The position numbers were made by a program, and so were the translations under genes. Shown here one piece after another: positions 61,335 to 64,000 of a stretch of 64,000 nucleotides of DNA. The stretch lies in the NCBI RefSeq assembly GCF_001039355.2, contig NW_019775401.1, positions 124,001 through 188,000 on the forward strand. The letters run 5' to 3'. Each line of letters begins with the position of its first letter. The first letter of the stretch is position 1. Source of the DNA: Lingula anatina (taxonomy: Eukaryota; Brachiopoda; Lingulata; Lingulida; Lingulidae). A model generated the notes under the pieces. The model worked only from the letters and a program-made list of their open reading frames with translations, did not search any database and was not told where the DNA came from.

Positions 61335-63404
61335 GTAAGATTTGGGTGTTGTTTTTTTATCCTAAAGTAGTTGAGGCTATTTGCTTTGCTCCCTTGCTGT
61401 TGGGTGGTGCATTGGTATCACTCATCAAATTGAAACTCCCATTCCTAATTTGACTCGACAATTAATCTAAGATCAACATGATTAGGTTTGAAAGGGCAGA
61501 AAAAGTGCCTTCTCTAACAGCCTAGATCTGTCTGGGGAATATGAGAAAGCTCATTTTCACACCTGTGTGCTCCCAGCTACACCCTCACTTTTGTCTCAGG
61601 CCAAAGACTGGTGTCGCTGACAGATTCAGTCTCTGCACACAGTCTGATAAATTAAACATGTAAGTACTATTGGATTGTCTACTCAAATTCCAAGTTGCCA
61701 GACAGTTTTACTGGGTCACAGCTGATCCAGTAGAGATGACCTTGCTTGTTGGGACTTCTAGGTGAGTTTTCTCCATATTTCCCCCAGTGTGTGTGTGTGC
61801 CTAGATTTATGTCTTACAGATGAACCTGTAATTTTAAGTGACTAGAAAAACAGCTTCTGGGAAACACTAATGAGTGTTTAATTGATGTGGTTTGTGGCGA
61901 TTATTAGTGAAGCAGAAAGGATTGGTATGCATTGCTGAATAAAAGATGAACAAAAAACTTGCTGTGTGGATTTTAAACAGCTTCATAATGATAGTGGGAA
62001 AAATGAGAATACGTAAAAATAGGATAGCACCAGAATTAACTCATTGTTTCACGCAATATTTCAGTACAAAAGTGTTTAAAGTGTAATTACTTTTATCATA
62101 GTCCGTTCTGTGTGGTTAAGTTTGCATAGAAAGGAGTGTTTAGAAAGTAATTGTTTCTATCACGTTATTTCATGAAGTTATAAATTGCTCTCCCCAGTTA
62201 GATAGTTTGATTTGAATTCTCCCCAATGGTTTGGGCACCCAGCTGAAGGGAGGGGAAGGAAGGAGGAATGTTTGACAACATTGTAATATAGCTAGATATG
62301 AGTGATAGCCCCCAGATAAGGTGGATTAAACTGCGGACAGGACCAGAGCAAGCTTGTTGGAAAATGGATTAGTAGTGTTTATTTTGAAGAGTAAAATAAA
62401 TGGGATGGGATCCTCTACCTCATCTAACTAGATTAAGCTTGTAATACATCATCTTAAATGAAAAGGGAAACCCGATGTGGCTAATTAATGTGAGACACAC
62501 AGATCTAACAGCAGTTATGGATATAAAGAGAAGATGCTCAATGCATACAGCACCTGTGATTAACATCATAGCCTTATGGATGGTGTAATAATTGCATTCT
62601 TCGCTTACTACTGTACTACTACACATGGCAGAAAATGATACTTTTTCCTTTTATCACATTTTTACTACTGTAGTACCTGGACTGTTATCCCATTAAGTAT
62701 GCCTTAATTGTGCTCTTTTTGACTTAGAATCTGACATGTGCCACTGTCTGCAAATGCAGACATTCCTTATACTGGGTATATGGCAGCTGGTATATGGTAC
62801 CTGCATTAGAGCCTTGGCTTTTGTGGCAAAGATTGGAGTGTCTTTGTATATAGAAAAAGTGTTATATGACATTTAGTATTTCATTCAGTTTCCGCTTTAT
62901 TCCTTCATAATAGCTGAAAGTTTTGATAACAGTCATTGTTTGGCCACACTTGCTGTAACTTGTTTTCATACTTTCTGTATGTGTTAACAAAATTAAAGAT
63001 TTTAAATGTTTTTGTTTACATTAATAACTGCACATCATGTCAGGTCTGAGAATTGTCATTGTTGTTCCTCTGTAAATATATGCATGGGAGTTTTTGTTTC
63101 AATATTATCATTTCTTGGTCTAAGGGAAGATATAAAGGCAGAACTGTTGTAGCATGTTTACAAATGTCAAAACCAATCATGGATTTTAATCTGTGGACCA
63201 TGTATAGAGTTTATTTGTAGTGATTTATTTATGTCCAAGTGTTGCTCCTGAATTTAGACATTTGAATCCCCCACTCCTGTGAGGTGACAATTGTTACAGA
63301 TAAAAGAGATTGGAATGCCATCTTACCACAATGCAGATAGATGATCTGGTATCTAAGAATAAAGAGTGTACTTTTTTTCCACCCCATTCCTGAGCAAGGC
63401 TCAA

Positions 63405-63476
<72 letters not shown>

Positions 63477-64000
63477 GCACATATACATGTGGGAATTCAC
63501 ATTAATGCTTAATGCCTGTAAATACAGTGAAAGTGTTCCTGGTCTAGGTGTTTTGTCTCTGTGGTGTTTAAAGCATTTTTCAGACATGTTGGGTCTTGTT
63601 CAGATTCTTTAAAGCTGTGAAATTATCCACAATACTTTCTGTCACTGTGTCAGTGAAGGTGCTCAGACCGGTTGTACTTAAAGTAGTTTACCAACACTTG
63701 TGTCTCTTTCAAAAGAAGAAAATTGACATAGCCTGAAATTCTTCCCTTCAAGGACTTTTTCTAAGCTCTGGTATATACTTAAAAGATTATGTATCTGGTG
63801 TCTGGTGCTTTACTTAAAAATCATATAATGTTTAGTTTTGATCAGATGTGCCATTTTTTTCTCCTCCCCTCTTTTTTATTGCAGCTCCCTGATTTCAGTG
63901 CAAAACTTTTTTATTTGGTGTTTTTCCCTGTGTATGTTTTTTACCAAGAGAAGATACCTGGCATTTCATAGCACTGTCAGTTTTGGACAAGAAAAAACGC
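61335..64000 (+). other. ADAMTS-like intron 2 (runs off the window), AT microsatellite
   Basis: At least 2.7 kb of AT-rich intron. It contains the (AT)n tract at 63409-63474. I see no further exon; the catalytic domain is not in this window. Confidence 0.65.
63409..63474. repeat. (AT)n microsatellite, about 66 nt
   Basis: A perfect AT tract. It is the longest dinucleotide AT run in the window. Confidence 0.95.

Noticed and set aside
1-64000. CRISPR array, tRNA genes, bacterial operons or viral insertion
   Set aside because: I saw no regularly spaced direct repeats, no tRNA box pairs in a cloverleaf context, and no polymerase, integrase or capsid-like frames on either strand.

Overview
This window is animal (metazoan) nuclear DNA. 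It has short exons with GT-AG introns, AT-rich introns, many microsatellites and a foldback transposable element. The gene families and the style of genome, with high heterozygosity and CpG-poor gene bodies, suggest a marine invertebrate such as a lophotrochozoan or an invertebrate deuterostome. I cannot name the species. All coding sequence I can support is on the + strand.

Gene 1 (from before 2160 to 50044, with a 3' UTR probably reaching about 55.4 kb) is a Rho guanine-nucleotide exchange factor of the Dbl/LBC subgroup (AKAP13, ARHGEF28/p190RhoGEF, ARHGEF18, ARHGEF2). I reconstructed 36 coding exons whose splice phases all agree. They give one frame of 1,736 residues with the true N-terminus missing to the left. 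The order is an acidic/Ser-rich N-terminal part, a C1 zinc finger (18065-18559), a linker, a DH domain (29806-31302), a PH domain (31675-32599), a post-PH helical segment (32599-33409), a long Ser-rich region with one 585-nt exon (34332-34916), and a Gln-rich coiled-coil tail ending at the stop codon at 50042-50044.

Two stretches are present twice, each next to a single N: 1-2158 matches 4557-6775, and 28360-29138 matches 29164-29942. The differences are SNPs, small indels and microsatellite length, and keeping both copies would break the reading frame. The best reading is that allelic contig ends were not merged, so these are probably assembly artefacts and not real exon duplications.

From about 57.1 to 60 kb the sequence becomes CpG-rich, unlike the CpG-poor gene bodies on either side. 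Gene 2 begins here: an ADAMTS-type secreted metalloprotease. A short first exon (ATG 59669, signal peptide) joins in phase to a prodomain exon (60964-61334). The catalytic exons lie beyond the right edge.

Other content is a foldback element with a perfect 15-bp inverted repeat and a 6-bp target duplication inside intron 14, a truncated U2 snRNA-like fragment in the last coding intron, a diverged 139-bp tandem repeat, and long CA/GT/AT tracts. I found no convincing minus-strand gene, tRNA, CRISPR array or prokaryote-like system, and nothing that clearly is a new biological system. The most interesting leads are the phase-restricted alternative exon before the DH domain, the Trp-to-Met change in the PH domain, the CpG switch, and the foldback element.
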